A DNA stretch of 64,000 nt from Methylotenera oryzisoli (GCA_945907735.1 CAMDTL010000003.1:1-64000); one strand, 5' to 3'. Numbered from the stretch's first letter, positions 26,681-35,820 are shown. A program made the numbers and translations. Notes: generated by a model from the letters alone, not told the origin.

Positions 26681-26959
26681 ATGAAATTACTTACCTGCCC
26701 TATCAATGGCACAAGACCGCTAAGCGAATTTATTTTTGGCGGTGAATATCGGCAAGCGCCTGACCAAAACACCTGCAGCGATGCCGAATGGGCGGCCTAC
26801 GTGCATAACCGCCAAGGCGCGCCAGGGGATAAAAAAGAATGGTGGTACCACTCACCAAGTGGCACTTGGTTTATTGCCGAGCGTAATACGCAGACAGATA
26901 AAGTTGCGCGCACTTATTTACTCGCGGATGCCAAAAAAGTGGTTAAGGAAAGTAAATGA
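26681..26959 (+). CDS. mgdB: N-methylglutamate dehydrogenase subunit B (SoxD-like)
   Basis: 92 residues, the usual SoxD size. The N-terminus MKLLTCPINGTRPLSEF aligns with the SoxD zinc region, where C-x2-C-G-x-R is normal; here the second Cys is Asn. Near residue 64, WWYHSPSGTWFIAERNT keeps the His but lacks the Cys that normally follows. The zinc site therefore looks degraded. The identity rests mostly on size, the C-terminal WF-x-ER-x-T pattern and position between mgdA and mgdC. The stop overlaps the mgdC start by 4 bp. Confidence 0.85.
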   Translation: MKLLTCPINGTRPLSEFIFGGEYRQAPDQNTCSDAEWAAYVHNRQGAPGDKKEWWYHSPSGTWFIAERNTQTDKVARTYLLADAKKVVKESK

Positions 26960-29850
26960 GTTTGCGCAACAGTTACAAACCTGGTGAATGGATTAACCGC
27001 GCCAAGGAAATCAATTTCACCTTTGAAGGTGAGGCGTTTACTGCGTTTGAGGGCGATACTATTAGTAGCGCGTTATGGGCGGCAGGTCAAAAAGTATTAG
27101 GGCGCAGTTTTAAATATCATCGCCCACGTGGCGTGCTGAGCTTGGCAAACCATGACGTGAATATTTTGATGACCGATGGCACAGACACCAATATGCGCGC
27201 GGATGTGGTAGAAGTGAAAGATGGCATGACGCTGCAGGCTGTGAACACGATTGGTGGTGTGAAAAAGGATAAAAATAACTATATTGATTCAATTTCGCCA
27301 TTGTTGCCAGTAGGTTTTTATTACAAAGCATTTCATACACCACGCAAGTTGTTTCCCTTCTGGGAGCACATGATTCGCAAAGCCGCTGGGCTTGGCATTG
27401 TCAATTTTGATTACCCACGCATACTTAAGCGTAAATTGCACACCCACTGCGATTTGTTGATTATTGGTGCAGGACCAAGTGGCCTGACAGCGGCTTGCAA
27501 AGCGGCTAGCGCAGGCTTACAAGTTACATTAATCGATGAAAATCGTCATCTTGGTGGCAGTTTAAGCTATGACCATGGCGGACATAAAGTCTCAGCAGAA
27601 TATGGTGAGGATTTGCTTAAAAAAATTGAAAGCTTACCTAATATTACGGTTCGCGTAGGCGCTTATGCGGCGGGTTATTATCCAGATCATTTTATTCCAA
27701 TCGTAGAGACGGGTGGCATTACCAAAGTGCGCGCTAAAGCAGTTATTGTGGCCAGCGGTGCGTTTGAGCAACCACCTGTGTTTCGATACAACGATTTGCC
27801 AGGCGTGATGCTGGGTTCTGCTGCACAAAGATTAATTTATCGCTATGGCGTAAAGCCTTGCCACAATGGCATTGTATTTACAGCCAACGATTATGGCTAT
27901 CGTGTGGCGCTTGATTTGTTAGCAGCGGGTGCAAATGTATTAGCGGTTGTAGATTTACGCGCAGGTGGCAACGGTGGTTTGCACAACTTGGAGCTTTGTA
28001 AACGCGGTGTAAAAATTTATGCGGGACATTGTGTATATGAAGCCGTTGCGACTTCAGATAAATCTAAAGTGCGTGGCGCAGTTATTTGCGCTTATGACGA
28101 TAAAAATAATGTGGCACTCACCGACAATAAATTTACCGTAGATTGTGACGGCATTGTCATGAGCGCCGGGTGGGCACCAGCGGCAGCCTTGTTGTATCAA
28201 GCGGGAACAGCTATGCAATTTGATTATGACGTACAACAATTTGTGCCCAGCCGTTTACTCGATGGTATTTTTGCGGCTGGGAAAGTGAATGGCATTTTTG
28301 AACTAGATCAACGTATGCGCGATGGGGAACGCGCAGCCAACGATGCGCTTAATTATTTGGGTAAATTAGCAGTAAACACTAATGCAGAGAAGCATAGTGG
28401 CGGCGCACCAAGCCACGCTTACGCAATGGTGCCGCACCCAAAAGGTAAAAACTTTGTTGATTTTGACGAAGATATTCAGATAAAAGATTTTGAAAATGCC
28501 GCAAAAGAAGGTTTCGATAATATTGAACTGATGAAGCGTTTTACTACCGTGGGCATGGGTCCTAGCCAGGGCAAGCATTCAAATATGAATGCGATTCGCA
28601 TTTTGGCAAAAATTCGTGGTCTGCCCGTTGAAAAAATTGGTACCACAACTTCGCGGCCATTTTTTCACCCAACACCAATGGGACACCTAGGCGGGCGTGG
28701 CTTTCACCCACATCGCTTAACATCGCTGCACGATTGGCATGAGGCGCACGGCGCAGTGTTTACCGATATTGGCGCTTGGAAACGCGCAGCTTATTATCCG
28801 CAATTTGGTCAAACCAAAGCAGACGCGATTCAAGCTGAGGCAATGGCCGTTAGAAAGTCTGCCGGTCTTATTGATGTTAGTTCCCTAGGAAAAATTGAAG
28901 TGCATGGCCCAGCTGCGGCGGAGTTTTTAGAGCGCTTTTTTACTGGCAAATATGCCAATCAAAAAATAGGCACTTGGCGCTATACCTTGCTACTGGATGA
29001 AGCTGGTGTGGTGGTTGATGATGGCGTGGCAAGCCGCGTTGCAGATGATTTGTTTTATTTGTCGATTGGCACGGCCAATGCCGCTATGGTGTATCGCGAG
29101 ATGCAACGTTGTCAACAAGAGTGGCGGCTGGATATTGGTTTAGTGAATGTGACGGGGGCTTTTGGCGCAATTAATATTGCTGGACCTGCTGCGCGTGAAA
29201 TTTTATCTAGTTTGACCGAGTTAGACCTTTCAACAGAAGCATTTCCGCTAGGGCACTTTCGTGAAACGACGGTGGCAAACGTGCCAACCAAAGTCATTAG
29301 GGCTTCATTTGTTTCGGATATGGCTTACGAGTTGCATAGCCCAATGCGCCAAGTGCCACAGCTGTGGAATGCTTTGATGGACGCGGGCAAACAAAAAGGA
29401 TTGCGCGCATTTGGTAGCGATACGCAGCGCTTATTGCGCCTAGAAATGGGGCATACCATACCAGGGATTGATACTGATGGTCTGACGAATCCATACGAAA
29501 TTGGCGCGGAATGGGTGATTAAGATGGATAAACCCTATTTTGTTGGGCAAAGAAGTTTAAGTATTTTGAGCAAGCGCCCACTTAGAAAACAGCTGGTAGC
29601 CTTTACGCTAGCAGCCAACTTTAAGGGTGAAGTGCCGCTGGAGTGCAATTTGGTGATAGATAGTGGTGAAATTGCTGGTCGTGTGACTAGCATTAGTTAC
29701 AGCAAGTTTATTGACCGCATTATTGGTTTTGCTTACGTTGCGCCTGCAAAAAAAGCAGTCGGCTCTAGCTTTGATATCCGCACCGATAATGGCTTGCTGG
29801 TAGCGGCGACGGTGGTTGCTACGCCTTTCTTTCAGTTGCAGGAAGCCTGA
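26956..29850 (+). CDS. mgdC: N-methylglutamate dehydrogenase subunit C (SoxA-like)
   Basis: 964 residues. The N-terminal 2Fe-2S_4-type region (about 20-100; FTFEGEAFTAFEGDTISSAL, SFKYHRPRGVLSL) lacks the ferredoxin cysteines, as in sarcosine oxidase alpha. A dinucleotide-binding domain follows (DLLIIGAGPSGLTAACKAAS near 173; VIVASGAFEQPPVFRYNDLP near 270). The C-terminal half, about 590-960, is a GcvT-like aminomethyltransferase fold (SSLGKIEVHGPAAAEFLERF; SDMAYELHSP) that in sarcosine oxidase passes the one-carbon unit to tetrahydrofolate. It is the largest subunit of the dehydrogenase. Confidence 0.93.
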   Translation: MSLRNSYKPGEWINRAKEINFTFEGEAFTAFEGDTISSALWAAGQKVLGRSFKYHRPRGVLSLANHDVNILMTDGTDTNMRADVVEVKDGMTLQAVNTIGGVKKDKNNYIDSISPLLPVGFYYKAFHTPRKLFPFWEHMIRKAAGLGIVNFDYPRILKRKLHTHCDLLIIGAGPSGLTAACKAASAGLQVTLIDENRHLGGSLSYDHGGHKVSAEYGEDLLKKIESLPNITVRVGAYAAGYYPDHFIPIVETGGITKVRAKAVIVASGAFEQPPVFRYNDLPGVMLGSAAQRLIYRYGVKPCHNGIVFTANDYGYRVALDLLAAGANVLAVVDLRAGGNGGLHNLELCKRGVKIYAGHCVYEAVATSDKSKVRGAVICAYDDKNNVALTDNKFTVDCDGIVMSAGWAPAAALLYQAGTAMQFDYDVQQFVPSRLLDGIFAAGKVNGIFELDQRMRDGERAANDALNYLGKLAVNTNAEKHSGGAPSHAYAMVPHPKGKNFVDFDEDIQIKDFENAAKEGFDNIELMKRFTTVGMGPSQGKHSNMNAIRILAKIRGLPVEKIGTTTSRPFFHPTPMGHLGGRGFHPHRLTSLHDWHEAHGAVFTDIGAWKRAAYYPQFGQTKADAIQAEAMAVRKSAGLIDVSSLGKIEVHGPAAAEFLERFFTGKYANQKIGTWRYTLLLDEAGVVVDDGVASRVADDLFYLSIGTANAAMVYREMQRCQQEWRLDIGLVNVTGAFGAINIAGPAAREILSSLTELDLSTEAFPLGHFRETTVANVPTKVIRASFVSDMAYELHSPMRQVPQLWNALMDAGKQKGLRAFGSDTQRLLRLEMGHTIPGIDTDGLTNPYEIGAEWVIKMDKPYFVGQRSLSILSKRPLRKQLVAFTLAANFKGEVPLECNLVIDSGEIAGRVTSISYSKFIDRIIGFAYVAPAKKAVGSSFDIRTDNGLLVAATVVATPFFQLQEA

Positions 29851-29851
29851 C

Positions 29852-30367
29852 ATGCCAATACTGAGAGTGATAGACTTAAGTGCGCATGAGCGTTATGGCG
29901 TTAAAGGGCCGCAGGCCGCAAAATGGTTGGCTAGCCATGGTGTTGCAACTCCTAAAAACGCCAATGCTTGGGTGCTGAATAAAGGTAAAACGCTTGTTAT
30001 GCGTTTGGGAACAAGCGAGTTTTTGATTGAAGATCAGACGGATGGAAAAACCTGTGAAAAATTAGCATCTGACACTAAAAGAGTTGTTGGTGTTTATAAA
30101 GTACCACACGCAGATGCCTCATATCTATTGGCTGGCAGCGAGGTGTTAAATATGCTGTCTGAGCTTTGCTCACTCGACTTAGGTGAATCTGCACTCGCTG
30201 AAAATGAGCTTGTGATGACGCAGCTAGCGGGTATTTCGGCCACAATACTACGCCAGCGCATGGATAAGGAAACGGTTTATAGAGTATGGTGTGACGGCAC
30301 TTATGGCGTTTATATGCAGCATGTGTTACGGAATATTGCCGTTGAATTAGGCGGCAGTGTGGCTTAA
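29852..30367 (+). CDS. mgdD: N-methylglutamate dehydrogenase subunit D (SoxG-like)
   Basis: 171 residues from the ATG at 29852 with AGGAA upstream; an earlier in-frame start overlaps mgdC and adds unrelated residues. MPILRVIDLSAHERYGVKGP, a central LRLGTSEFLIE-like strand (VMRLGTSEFLIED), DASYLLAGSEVLNMLSELCS and a C-terminal GTYGVYMQHVLRNIA match the sarcosine oxidase gamma subunit pattern. It is the small structural partner of MgdC. Confidence 0.87.
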   Translation: MPILRVIDLSAHERYGVKGPQAAKWLASHGVATPKNANAWVLNKGKTLVMRLGTSEFLIEDQTDGKTCEKLASDTKRVVGVYKVPHADASYLLAGSEVLNMLSELCSLDLGESALAENELVMTQLAGISATILRQRMDKETVYRVWCDGTYGVYMQHVLRNIAVELGGSVA

Positions 30368-30432
30368 TTGAAGCGTTTAAAGTGACATTTTTAATAAAGA
30401 TACCTTTTAGCAAGTATTTTAGGGGGAATTAA

Positions 30433-31767
30433 ATGAAATCGTTAGCTGAAGCAAAGAAATTTTTAAAAGATAACAGTATTAAGTATGTTTTAGCGCAGTT
30501 TGTGGATATTCATGGTGTTGCAAAAGTGAAATCTGTCCCTGCAAGTCATCTAGAAGATATTTTAACTGCGGGTGCAGGCTTTGCTGGTGGCGCGATTTGG
30601 GGCATGGGTATTGCGCCAAACGGACCAGATTATATGGCGGTGGGCGAGTTGGCCACGCTCAATTTAATCCCCTGGCAGCCAGGTTACGCGCGCATTGTGT
30701 GCGATGGTCATGTAAACAGCAGGCCGTATGAATACGACTCTCGCGTGGTATTAAAAAAACAAATTGCACGTTTAAGTAAGCGCGGTTGGACGCTTTACAC
30801 GGGATTAGAACCTGAATTCTCACTGCTACACCGCGATGACAACGGCGCGATTCATCCTATGGACGATACTGACACGCTTGCCAAGCCTTGCTACGACTAC
30901 AAAGGCATTACGCGCCAATCAGCATTTCTTGAAGAGCTTACAGAATCACTCATTGCTGCTGGTTTAGATGTGTATCAAATTGACCATGAAGACGCTAACG
31001 GTCAGTTTGAAATTAACTATACCTATGCCGATTGTCTAAAAAGTGCGGACGATTTTATTATGTTTAAAATGGCCGCCAGCGAAATTGCCAATGCCCATGG
31101 CATGATTTGCTCGCTGATGCCAAAGCCCTTTAGCAACCGCCCTGGCAATGGCATGCATATGCATATGTCGATAGGCGATGGCAAAAAAAGTTTGTTTCAA
31201 GATGATTCTGATAAAACTGGTCATGGGCTATCTAAACTGGCGTATCACTTCCTCGGTGGCTTGTTGGCGCATGCGCCTGCTATTTGCGCGCTGGCAGCGC
31301 CTAGCGTCAACTCTTATAAGCGTTTAGTGGTCGGTCAATCGCTCACTGGCGCAACTTGGGCACCAGCCTATATCTCATACGGCAACAATAACCGCTCCAC
31401 CATGGTGCGTATTCCTTATGGCCGGCTAGAGCTGCGCTTGCCAGATGGCGGCTGTAATCCTTATCTCACAACGGCTGCAGTGATTGCGGCTGGGCTGGAT
31501 GGCGTGAAACGCGAATTGCATCCTGGTGTTGGTAATGGTGACAATTTATATGATTATTCACCCGCACAATTGAAAGAAAAAGGCATAGGTATATTGCCGC
31601 AAAATCTTAATTTGGCGCTTGATGCACTTGAAGCTGACCAAGTGATTTGTGAAGCGTTAGGCGAGGGCTTGAGCGGCGAATTCTTAGCCCTAAAACGGGC
31701 CGAGTGGATTGAATATCAGCGCCATGTTTCTGATTGGGAAATTAAGCGTTACGTTGAGTTCTTTTAA
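30433..31767 (+). CDS. gmaS: gamma-glutamylmethylamide synthetase
   Basis: 444 residues, glutamine-synthetase fold of the GlnA-III/GmaS type. [13 protein letters not shown] near 125 and [20 protein letters not shown] near 185 carry metal and glutamate ligands. [16 protein letters not shown] near 238 and [20 protein letters not shown] near 320 complete the active site. It joins methylamine to glutamate using ATP, the entry reaction of the NMG pathway. AGGGGGAAT is its ribosome-binding site. It lies 65 bp after mgdD; a strong AT-only inverted repeat follows. Confidence 0.93.
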   Translation: MKSLAEAKKFLKDNSIKYVLAQFVDIHGVAKVKSVPASHLEDILTAGAGFAGGAIWGMGIAPNGPDYMAVGELATLNLIPWQPGYARIVCDGHVNSRPYEYDSRVVLKKQIARLSKRGWTLYTGLEPEFSLLHRDDNGAIHPMDDTDTLAKPCYDYKGITRQSAFLEELTESLIAAGLDVYQIDHEDANGQFEINYTYADCLKSADDFIMFKMAASEIANAHGMICSLMPKPFSNRPGNGMHMHMSIGDGKKSLFQDDSDKTGHGLSKLAYHFLGGLLAHAPAICALAAPSVNSYKRLVVGQSLTGATWAPAYISYGNNNRSTMVRIPYGRLELRLPDGGCNPYLTTAAVIAAGLDGVKRELHPGVGNGDNLYDYSPAQLKEKGIGILPQNLNLALDALEADQVICEALGEGLSGEFLALKRAEWIEYQRHVSDWEIKRYVEFF

Positions 31768-31770
31768 ATT

Positions 31771-31807
31771 ATTAATAATTAATTAAAACAGTTAATTAAT
31801 TATTAAT
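31771..31807. repeat. 16-bp perfect inverted repeat made only of A and T, between gmaS and mgsA
   Basis: ATTAATAATTAATTAA, loop AACAG, TTAATTAATTATTAAT. All 16 pairs are A-T. There is no following T tract, so it is not a standard terminator. It lies in the only gap of this kind inside the operon and may mark an mRNA processing or stability site. Confidence 0.7.
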
Positions 31808-31834
31808 ATTAATGTATTTTGTAAGGAGTAAAAC

Positions 31835-32731
31835 ATGTGTGGAATTGTAGGGTTATTGGTTAAAAACCAAACAATGCGTGACAACATCGGCGAGCTCATG
31901 TTGCCTATGTTAATCGGCATGACAGAGCGTGGCCCAGACTCGGCCGGTATGGCCATTTTTGGCACGCCAGTGGCAAATGATGCGAGAAAATTTAGTTTGT
32001 ATGCAGGTACAGATGATTTTGATTGGAAGCAATTTGAACAAGCCTTTGAAAAAAGCTTGAATGCACAAGCTAAATTAGAACCAAAAACCAATCATGCAGT
32101 GCTGACCACCTCGCACTCGCCAGAAAAAGTGAAAACGTGGCTAAAAACGCATTATCCGCAATTGCATTTGTTATCTGTTGGTCAATTAATGGATATTTAC
32201 AAAGATATTGGCACGCCTGCTCAAGTAGCGGATCGCTATGATTTTGAAAAATTTAAAGGCACGCATTTGGTTGGGCATACACGTATGGCAACAGAATCTG
32301 CCGTTACGCCAGCGCACGCGCACCCGTTTACGGCCGGTGAGGATTGGTGCTTGGTGCATAACGGTTCCTTAAGCAATGCCAACAGCTTGCGCCGCAAATT
32401 ACAAAAAGAGGGCATTGAATTTGAAACCGATAACGACACAGAAGCCGCATGCCGCTTTTTGCAATGGCGCATGCGTGAAGGCGATGACCTAGAAACCGCG
32501 CTCAACCATGGTTTTGACGAGTTAGATGGCTTTTATACGCTGCTAATGGGCACAAAAAATGCACTTGCGCTGGTGCGTGATCCATTTGGCTGCAAGCCTG
32601 CCATTATTGCCGAGCATGATGATTATGTGGCGATTGCATCAGAATTTCGCTCATTGGCACATTTGCCTGATATTAAAAACGCCAAAGTATTTGAGCCTAG
32701 TCCAAAGGAAATGTACGTATGGACAATATAA
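31835..32731 (+). CDS. mgsA: N-methylglutamate synthase subunit A (class II glutamine amidotransferase)
   Basis: 298 residues. It begins MCGIVGLLV, giving the N-terminal nucleophile Cys after Met removal. VGHTRMATESAVTPAHAHP near 147 and LVHNGSLSNANSLRRKL near 172 are the substrate-binding loops of class II amidotransferases. It corresponds to the glutaminase domain of glutamate synthase, here thought to release methylamine from gamma-glutamylmethylamide. A TAAGGAG site precedes it. It overlaps mgsB by 13 bp. Confidence 0.92.
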   Translation: MCGIVGLLVKNQTMRDNIGELMLPMLIGMTERGPDSAGMAIFGTPVANDARKFSLYAGTDDFDWKQFEQAFEKSLNAQAKLEPKTNHAVLTTSHSPEKVKTWLKTHYPQLHLLSVGQLMDIYKDIGTPAQVADRYDFEKFKGTHLVGHTRMATESAVTPAHAHPFTAGEDWCLVHNGSLSNANSLRRKLQKEGIEFETDNDTEAACRFLQWRMREGDDLETALNHGFDELDGFYTLLMGTKNALALVRDPFGCKPAIIAEHDDYVAIASEFRSLAHLPDIKNAKVFEPSPKEMYVWTI

Positions 32732-33411
32732 GCTTTGATTTAGATAAAAAACCATTGCGCGAGGTGAACCAGTTACTGCATGGTGACGCAGCTGGTTTAA
32801 ATGGAAAATCATTCACGATTGAAAACCCAAACGGCGCGCACAGCATTGCGGTTGGCTTAAAGTCTGATGTGCATGTCACTATAAAAGGTCACGCAGGCTA
32901 TTACGCAGCAGGCATGAATCAAATTGCTAAAGTGACCATTGAAGGCAGCGCTGGTAGCGGCGTGGCAGAGAATATGATGTCTGGCGTGGTGCATGTGAAG
33001 GGCTTTGCATCTAATGCGGCTGGTGCAACTGCCAATGGTGGTTTGCTGATCATTGATGGTGATGCAGGGTTGCGTTGTGCTATTGCACTGAAAGGTGCGG
33101 ATATAGTGGTTGGCGGCTCGGTTGGCAGTTTTTCCGCCTTTATGGCGCAAGCAGGCAATTTTGTTATTTTGGGTGATGCAGGCGAGGGGCTTGGTGATTC
33201 CATTTACGAAGCAAAAATTTTCGTGCGCGGCAAAGTGAAAAGCTTAGGTGCCGATTGCGAAGTGAAAACCATGGATGCTGAAAGCAAGAAAATTCTCACG
33301 GACTTATTGGCTAAGTCTGGTCATGTGGACGTAAAGCCCGAGAGTTTTACGCAATACGGCTCAGCGCGCACGCTCTACCACTTCCATGTCGATAACGCAG
33401 GAGCTTACTAA
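32719..33411 (+). CDS. mgsB: N-methylglutamate synthase subunit B (glutamate synthase GXGXG domain)
   Basis: 230 residues forming a right-handed beta-helix of the GltS alpha-subunit C-terminal (GXGXG) type, with regularly spaced glycines: IKGHAGYYAAGMNQIAKVTI, EGSAGSGVAEN, GGSVGSFSAFMAQAGNF and ILGDAGEGLGDSIYEA. In glutamate synthase this domain is structural and supports the FMN domain. It sits between mgsA and mgsC in one operon. Confidence 0.9.
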   Translation: MDNISFDLDKKPLREVNQLLHGDAAGLNGKSFTIENPNGAHSIAVGLKSDVHVTIKGHAGYYAAGMNQIAKVTIEGSAGSGVAENMMSGVVHVKGFASNAAGATANGGLLIIDGDAGLRCAIALKGADIVVGGSVGSFSAFMAQAGNFVILGDAGEGLGDSIYEAKIFVRGKVKSLGADCEVKTMDAESKKILTDLLAKSGHVDVKPESFTQYGSARTLYHFHVDNAGAY

Positions 33412-33412
33412 A

Positions 33413-34762
33413 ATGTCTGATAATTCGTATAAAACCCCACAAACTACAGCGCGTTATTCGGCCACGTTTGATGAATATACTATGTCTGAAATTAGGCGTG
33501 CTGCTGCTACAGGAATATATGACATTCGTGGTGGCGGGGCAAAACGTAAATTACCGCATTTTGATGATTTGCTATTTTTAGGCGCGTCTGTCAGTCGCTA
33601 CCCGCTTGAGGGTTACCGCGAAAAGTGTGGTACTGATGTGGTGCTTGGCACACGCTATGCAAAAAAACCAATTTATCTTAAAACGGTCATCACTATTGCT
33701 GGTATGAGTTTTGGCGCGCTTTCTGGGCCTGCCAAAGAAGCGCTAGGACGCGGCGCGACAGCGGTTGGCACGAGCACCACGACGGGCGATGGTGGCATGA
33801 CGCCAGAAGAACGCGGCCAATCGAAAACATTGGTGTATCAATATTTGCCATCGCGCTACGGCATGAATCCAGATGATTTGCGCAAAGCTGATGCCATTGA
33901 AGTGGTGATAGGTCAAGGTGCAAAACCAGGCGGTGGCGGCATGTTGTTGGGACAAAAAATTAGTGCGCGCGTGGCAAAAATGCGCTGCTTGCCAGAAGGT
34001 ATTGACCAACGCTCGTCTTGTCGCCACCCAGATTGGACAGGCCCAGATGATTTGGAAATTAAAATTAATGAAATTCGCGAAATTACCGATTGGGAAAAAC
34101 CAATTTACGTAAAAATAGGGGCTACGAGGCCATATTTTGACGTAGCGTTAGCGGTAAAAGCAGGTGCCGATGTGGTGGTGCTTGATGGTATGCAAGGTGG
34201 TACTGCGGCTACACAAGAGGTGTTTATTGAGCATGTTGGCCTGCCAATACTCGCCGCCATTCGCCCTGCAGTAAAAGCGTTGCAAGATTTAGGTGTGTAT
34301 CGTAACGGTAAAGACAGTGTGCAATTGATTGTGTCTGGCGGCATTAGAAATGGTGCAGACGTTGCTAAAGCCATCGCCTTGGGTGCAGATGCGGTGGCCA
34401 TTGGCACGGCGGCGTTGATTGCGCTGGGCGACAACGACCCACATTTAGAGGCGGAATACAACAAGCTAGGTACTACTGCTGGGGCATATGACGATTGGCA
34501 CGAAGGTAAAGACCCAGCGGGTATTACCACGCAGGATCCCGAGTTGATGCAGCGCGTTGATCCAGTGAAAGCAGGGCACAGGCTGGCGAATTACATCGCA
34601 GTAATGACCATGGAAGCGCAGGTGGTGGCACGGGCTTGCGGCAAATCGCATTTGCATAATTTAGAGCCAGAAGACTTGGTGGCATTGACGATTGAAGCCT
34701 CTGCCATGGCGCAAGTGCCGCTGGCTGGCACCAGCTGGATACCAGGAGTAACGCAATTTTAA
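33413..34762 (+). CDS. mgsC: N-methylglutamate synthase subunit C (FMN-binding glutamate synthase domain)
   Basis: 449 residues from the ATG at 33413, which has an AGGAG site. This is the TIM-barrel FMN domain of glutamate synthase: PIYLKTVITIAGMSFGALSG (near 82), GQGAKPGGGGMLLGQKIS (near 168), then ADVVVLDGMQGGTAATQEV (near 252) and VSGGIRNGADVAKAIALGAD (near 305). The cysteine cluster that binds the 3Fe-4S centre in GltS just after this point is absent; the region reads LGTTAGAYDDWHEGKDPAG instead. It joins 2-oxoglutarate with the released methylamine and reduces the product to N-methylglutamate; the electron donor is unclear. Confidence 0.91.
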   Translation: MSDNSYKTPQTTARYSATFDEYTMSEIRRAAATGIYDIRGGGAKRKLPHFDDLLFLGASVSRYPLEGYREKCGTDVVLGTRYAKKPIYLKTVITIAGMSFGALSGPAKEALGRGATAVGTSTTTGDGGMTPEERGQSKTLVYQYLPSRYGMNPDDLRKADAIEVVIGQGAKPGGGGMLLGQKISARVAKMRCLPEGIDQRSSCRHPDWTGPDDLEIKINEIREITDWEKPIYVKIGATRPYFDVALAVKAGADVVVLDGMQGGTAATQEVFIEHVGLPILAAIRPAVKALQDLGVYRNGKDSVQLIVSGGIRNGADVAKAIALGADAVAIGTAALIALGDNDPHLEAEYNKLGTTAGAYDDWHEGKDPAGITTQDPELMQRVDPVKAGHRLANYIAVMTMEAQVVARACGKSHLHNLEPEDLVALTIEASAMAQVPLAGTSWIPGVTQF

Positions 34763-34834
34763 CTTTTTAGATTTTATTCTGGTCTTATAAATAAGCTCTC
34801 TCGATATTTGGTCGAGTTTAAAGGAAGTGGCGCT

Positions 34835-34966
34835 ATGAACAGTCATGTTAGTAATGCGGTCTGGTTCTCCACTTGCATTTGCATGCTAGCCGTATTATTG
34901 TTTGCTTTTACAGCGCGGCTTCCTTCTCTTTTTACGCCTGTTTTGTTTCATCGCAAAAGGCTATAG
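34835..34966 (+). CDS. 43-residue one-helix membrane protein, possibly 5' half of a frameshifted gene
   Basis: ATG at 34835 with AAGGAAG upstream. The product begins MNSHVSNAVWFSTCICMLAV and continues through one hydrophobic helix (about residues 9-27) to a short basic tail ending RKRL. Its 3' part overlaps the next frame (34902-35093). A one-base shift near the TTTTT at 34929-34933 would fuse the two into a protein of about 85 residues with two helices. No known family recognised. It is the first of several small membrane-protein genes after mgsC, 72 bp downstream. Confidence 0.5.
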   Translation: MNSHVSNAVWFSTCICMLAVLLFAFTARLPSLFTPVLFHRKRL

Positions 34967-35093
34967 CTATGGCAAGCAATTTGCACTTTCTTCGTTTTTA
35001 TCATCATTTACCGTTCTGGTGACTGCGCTCTCTTTGCTATTAATTACGTACATCGCTATTCTTAAAACGACAAAAGTGATAAGGGGAATGTAA
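34902..35093 (+). CDS. 63-codon membrane-protein frame, TTG start or frameshifted continuation
   Basis: The frame is open from 34890 and has only a TTG start at 34902 and no Shine-Dalgarno, inside the preceding small gene. The product has KGYSYGKQFALSSFLSS and a strong hydrophobic helix (FTVLVTALSLLLITYIAIL), then a basic end. The missing start and the overlap suggest the real gene begins at 34835 and is frameshifted. The stop overlaps the next ATG (TAATG), so it belongs to the same transcript. Confidence 0.5.
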   Translation: MLLQRGFLLFLRLFCFIAKGYSYGKQFALSSFLSSFTVLVTALSLLLITYIAILKTTKVIRGM

Positions 35094-35401
35094 TGAATAA
35101 AGAGCTTAAAACCCGCATGAATGACATGTATCAGCGGGATTGTTGGCTGGCATGGTTTGATGTAATTTTGGTATGGGCAACGGTGTTATTCGTGCTGTTT
35201 GCCATCTTAAGTATTGTGCAAGACTCTAATATACGTCTTGCCTTGTATCTCTCAAGTTTTGTCCTGCTAGTGTTTAATACCGCCTCAGTTTACGCCATGA
35301 CTAAGCATTTGCGTGAAGATAAAGACTATATCTATGGCTTAGATATTCAACATTTGGATGCCAATCTCGCTGCTAAGCAACAGAATAGGAGCGCATCATG
35401 A
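35093..35401 (+). CDS. small two-helix membrane protein of the NMG operon tail
   Basis: 102 residues; AAGGGGA precedes the ATG. Two hydrophobic segments lie at about 20-42 (WFDVILVWATVLFVLFAILS) and 48-70 (IRLALYLSSFVLLVFNTASV), followed by a polar C-terminal tail. Family not recognised. It overlaps the preceding stop by one base and the next gene by 4 bp (ATGA), so it is tightly coupled within the membrane-protein cluster before the permease. Confidence 0.8.
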   Translation: MNKELKTRMNDMYQRDCWLAWFDVILVWATVLFVLFAILSIVQDSNIRLALYLSSFVLLVFNTASVYAMTKHLREDKDYIYGLDIQHLDANLAAKQQNRSAS

Positions 35402-35784
35402 GTAAAAATTACACGCCGCCCAATCAGAGTTTGTTTGGTCAAATCTTTGATAGCATCTTAATCCTTGCACTGGTTTACGCCAGTTTGATGTTGCCGCTAC
35501 TAATGAAAGAGGATGCTAAAGCAGAAGAACCTACCGTCGCCGCCGAAGTGGTGGTGAATACGTGGGAATCGTTAGGTCAGAATGAAGTGATGCAAGCACA
35601 GTGGGTTAAGCTTGGCCATAATCCAGACAGCGCTGCTGCCATTATTAACAATCGTTTTGATTACACCATAGACCCGATGATGCTGTTGATTACGATTCTT
35701 GTGGTGGTTGGCTATTTTGTGGTGATGCTCAAAGTATCCGATAAGCAATACCGCGAAGTGATTGCAGAAAAATTTGACAACTAA
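35398..35784 (+). CDS. small two-helix membrane protein of the NMG operon tail
   Basis: 128 residues. Helix 1 is at about 17-35 (DSILILALVYASLMLPLLM) and helix 2 at about 93-112 (MMLLITILVVVGYFVVML). Between them lies a soluble segment of about 55 residues, likely periplasmic (AKAEEPTVAAEVVVNTWESL). The charged tail ends VIAEKFDN. No family recognised. It looks like an accessory subunit rather than an enzyme, because it has no conserved catalytic pattern. Confidence 0.8.
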   Translation: MSKNYTPPNQSLFGQIFDSILILALVYASLMLPLLMKEDAKAEEPTVAAEVVVNTWESLGQNEVMQAQWVKLGHNPDSAAAIINNRFDYTIDPMMLLITILVVVGYFVVMLKVSDKQYREVIAEKFDN

Positions 35785-35820
35785 ATCGATTAAACACTCA
35801 CAAAATTAGGGAGAAACATC

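Noticed and set aside
34796-34820. CTCGA/TCGAG hairpin after mgsC
   Set aside because: Short stem with no T run, and the ribosome site of the next gene follows at once, so not a terminator.
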